Source: Zavarzinia sp. (GTDB lineage: Bacteria; Pseudomonadota; Alphaproteobacteria; Zavarziniales; Zavarziniaceae). From it: a stretch of 9,431 nucleotides of DNA. A model generated the notes under the pieces. That model had not been told where the DNA came from. It worked only from the letters and a program-made list of their open reading frames with translations, and made no database searches. Every line of letters starts with the position of its first letter. Position 1 is the first letter of the stretch. The position numbers and the translations under genes were made by a program. Positions 5,582 to 9,431 of this stretch are shown here, in pieces. The stretch covers positions 1 through 9,431 of the forward strand of contig JAQVKV010000044.1 in the NCBI GenBank assembly GCA_028694545.1. Reading direction: 5' to 3'.

Positions 5582-5609
5582 CTTGTGTTGCACGATGGCA
5601 ACACCATAT
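5582..5609 (+). promoter_or_regulatory. Heat-shock (RpoH/sigma32-type) promoter of clpB
   Basis: CTTGTGT at 5582-5588, a 13-bp spacer, then CACCATAT at 5602-5609. The E. coli sigma32 consensus is CTTGAAA, a spacer of about 11-16 bp, and CCCCATNT. The -35 keeps CTTG and the -10 differs at one position. clpB is a classic RpoH target, so sequence and context agree. Transcription should start near 5615-5618, leaving a leader of about 50 bases. Confidence 0.7.
5585..5604. promoter_or_regulatory. 7-bp dyad filling the clpB promoter spacer
   Basis: GTGTTGC at 5585-5591 is the exact reverse complement of GCAACAC at 5598-5604, with a 6-bp centre. It spans the gap from the last base of CTTG to the first bases of the -10, so a protein bound here would block RNA polymerase. 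It does not match the CIRCE element of HrcA. It is upstream of the predicted start and so is not transcribed from this promoter. Confidence 0.4.
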
Positions 5610-5621
5610 GGGTGAGGAAGA

Positions 5622-5644
5622 GCGGCGGACCCTACATCCGCCGC
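5622..5644 (+). promoter_or_regulatory. Hairpin in the clpB 5' leader
   Basis: GCGGCGG at 5622-5628 pairs perfectly with CCGCCGC at 5638-5644 around a 9-base loop (5629-5637). It lies at the start of the predicted clpB transcript, 9 bases before the ribosome binding site AAGGGGA at 5654-5660. CCCT in the loop (5630-5633) is complementary to AGGG in the ribosome binding site (5655-5658). Confidence 0.45.
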
Positions 5645-5666
5645 CGATGGAGCAAGGGGATCCGGG

Positions 5667-8312
<2,646 letters not shown>

Positions 8313-8327
8313 GCGACCGATCATCGG

Positions 8328-8357
8328 GAAGGGGCCGGGTTTCCGGCCCCTTTCTCG
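8328..8357 (+). terminator. Strong intrinsic terminator of clpB
   Basis: GGGGCCGG at 8331-8338 pairs with CCGGCCCC at 8343-8350 around a GTTT loop. It is extended by two A-T pairs and a G-T pair (8328-8330 with 8351-8353) and followed by a T-rich CTCGTGTT. It lies 15 bases after the clpB stop and just before the end of the convergent gene. On the minus strand the following bases are only weakly T-rich, so it mainly serves clpB. Confidence 0.88.
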
Positions 8358-8360
8358 TGT

Positions 8361-9431
8361 TCAGCGCGGGAAGCAGCGCCGGAAATCTTTCATCAGGCGC
8401 TTGTCGCCTCGCAGTCGCAATCCACCCGAAGCCACGGCCCGCCAGGTCGCGACCTCGCCCCCGAGCAGGGCGAGCCAAGTCGTGCTGTCCGCCACGACGG
8501 TCAGGCCGGCCGTGCCTTGCAGGCCGGGGCTGACGCTGAGCCGTGACTTCGCGATGCGGACGGTCGCTTCCATGGCTTCGACGCCGGTGAAGCGGAAATG
8601 CCAGCAGGCGTCGATCCCTTTCGCCTTCCGCCACTGGAAGCCGAGCTTCAGGCCGAACAGGAAGGCGGGGATCGAGGACGGCTTGAGACCGCTGCGCACC
8701 ACTTTCGCCGTCTTCGCCGGGAAACGCCGGGCGACCCAATCCTGCGCATCCGAGCCCTGCAGGACATAGACCGTTTCGGCGGCGTCGCGGAGCGGATGGG
8801 CGATGCTTTCGACGAAGGCGCGGCGATCGGCCAGATAAGGGCCGATAACCTCTTCGCCCGCCGGACAAACGGCAAGGCAATAAGCCGCCTTGTAACCTGG
8901 CTTGTAGGACAGGCTCTGCCACATGGAAACGGTCTCTGCCGGGGTGACGCGGCGGGCGTAATCCCTGGCGTTTTTGGCGTCCGCCAGCTCGTCGACCCAG
9001 CTTTTGAAGCCGCCGAGAAATTCCCTGTAATTATGGGTGTAGCAGGCGGTGAAGTTGAAGTCGCCGCCGGGGCCGATCGCGCCGACCGGGCAGGCGGCGA
9101 CGCAGAGATTGCATTCGAGGCAGGGATTATAGTCGAGCGGGGCCGAATCCTCGGTCACGTCGGCCGCGACCAGCACGGTGCCGAGCAGGATGAAATTGCC
9201 GAAACGCGGGTGAATGACGTTGCGGTGGATGCCCATCTTGCCGAGCCCGGCGGCGACGGCGATCGGCTTGTGGGAGACGGGGAAGGTCTTGCCCGGGAAA
9301 TTCTGCATCTCCATCGGGAAGGCGGCGACCGTGTTGAGCGCGGCGATGCCGAGATCGCGCAGGCGCTGGACGATACGTCGCTCGACCGCGTTCACTTCGT
9401 CGTAGCCTTGGTGGAATTCCGCATTGGCGAT
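8361..9431 (-). CDS. QueG-like 4Fe-4S protein fused to C-terminal SCP2 domain, 5' end outside window
   Basis: Putative iron-sulfur oxidoreductase with a lipid-binding tail; its reaction is unknown. The frame is open to the right edge, giving 356 visible residues. A GTG at 9393-9395 is in frame, but family-like sequence (NAEFHQGYDE) continues before it, so the true start is probably outside. Counting from the edge codon, GLGKMG at 62-67 and the following IHPRFGNFILLGTVLV resemble the region before the clusters in QueG (epoxyqueuosine reductase) and reductive dehalogenase relatives. C104, C107, C110 and C114-P form a complete CxxCxxCxxxCP 4Fe-4S motif. C130, C185 and C189-P (CLAVCP) are the only other candidates for a second cluster, one cysteine short of the usual set. 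Residues about 270-356 match the SCP2 sterol-carrier fold: CWHFRFTG, ATVRIAKSRLSV, LTVVADSTTWLALLGGE and GLRLRGDKRLMKDFRRCFP. The fusion argues against a plain queuosine enzyme. It converges on clpB. Confidence 0.88.
   Translation of the reverse strand: MANAEFHQGYDEVNAVERRIVQRLRDLGIAALNTVAAFPMEMQNFPGKTFPVSHKPIAVAAGLGKMGIHRNVIHPRFGNFILLGTVLVAADVTEDSAPLDYNPCLECNLCVAACPVGAIGPGGDFNFTACYTHNYREFLGGFKSWVDELADAKNARDYARRVTPAETVSMWQSLSYKPGYKAAYCLAVCPAGEEVIGPYLADRRAFVESIAHPLRDAAETVYVLQGSDAQDWVARRFPAKTAKVVRSGLKPSSIPAFLFGLKLGFQWRKAKGIDACWHFRFTGVEAMEATVRIAKSRLSVSPGLQGTAGLTVVADSTTWLALLGGEVATWRAVASGGLRLRGDKRLMKDFRRCFPR

Noticed and set aside
5585..5604. CIRCE (HrcA) element at clpB
   Set aside because: The arms GTGTTGC/GCAACAC and the 6-bp centre do not match the TTAGCACTC-N9-GAGTGCTAA pattern.

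Overview
This GC-rich window (my impression is roughly 65%, not counted) looks like chromosome from an alphaproteobacterium. The strongest marker is a small DUF4167 protein, a family I know only from Alphaproteobacteria. It lies near prmC and clpB, and from memory prfA-prmC-DUF4167-clpB is a common alphaproteobacterial gene order. The genus cannot be told from the sequence.

Layout from left to right: the 3' part of prmC (release-factor glutamine methyltransferase, +); a 152-bp gap with two inverted repeats; a GTG-started 638-residue gene (+) coding for a signal peptide, a tyrosine/lipid phosphatase domain and an autotransporter beta-barrel; a 263-bp gap with a terminator-like hairpin, a structured leader candidate and a perfect 16-bp palindrome; the DUF4167 gene (+) with a UUCG-loop terminator; a convergent PAPS-dependent sulfotransferase gene (-); a 119-bp divergent gap; a DUF2254 membrane protein gene (+) with its own short terminator; a clpB promoter region with a good heat-shock (RpoH-type) promoter match; clpB (+) with a strong terminator; and a convergent gene (-), cut by the right edge, coding for a QueG-like 4Fe-4S protein fused to a C-terminal SCP2 domain.

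Two themes stand out. prmC, DUF4167 and clpB look like an old housekeeping neighbourhood into which other genes have been placed: the phosphatase autotransporter between prmC and DUF4167, and the sulfotransferase/DUF2254 divergent pair between DUF4167 and clpB. The most unusual product is the phosphatase autotransporter. It combines an HCTAGKDRTG P-loop with a type Va secretion barrel, which predicts a phosphatase displayed on or released from the cell surface. The genes appear mostly to be separate transcription units, each with its own terminator or intergenic control region, so no single multi-gene system joins them. I saw no rRNA, tRNA, CRISPR array, insertion sequence or phage gene. No gap between genes exceeds 300 bp.
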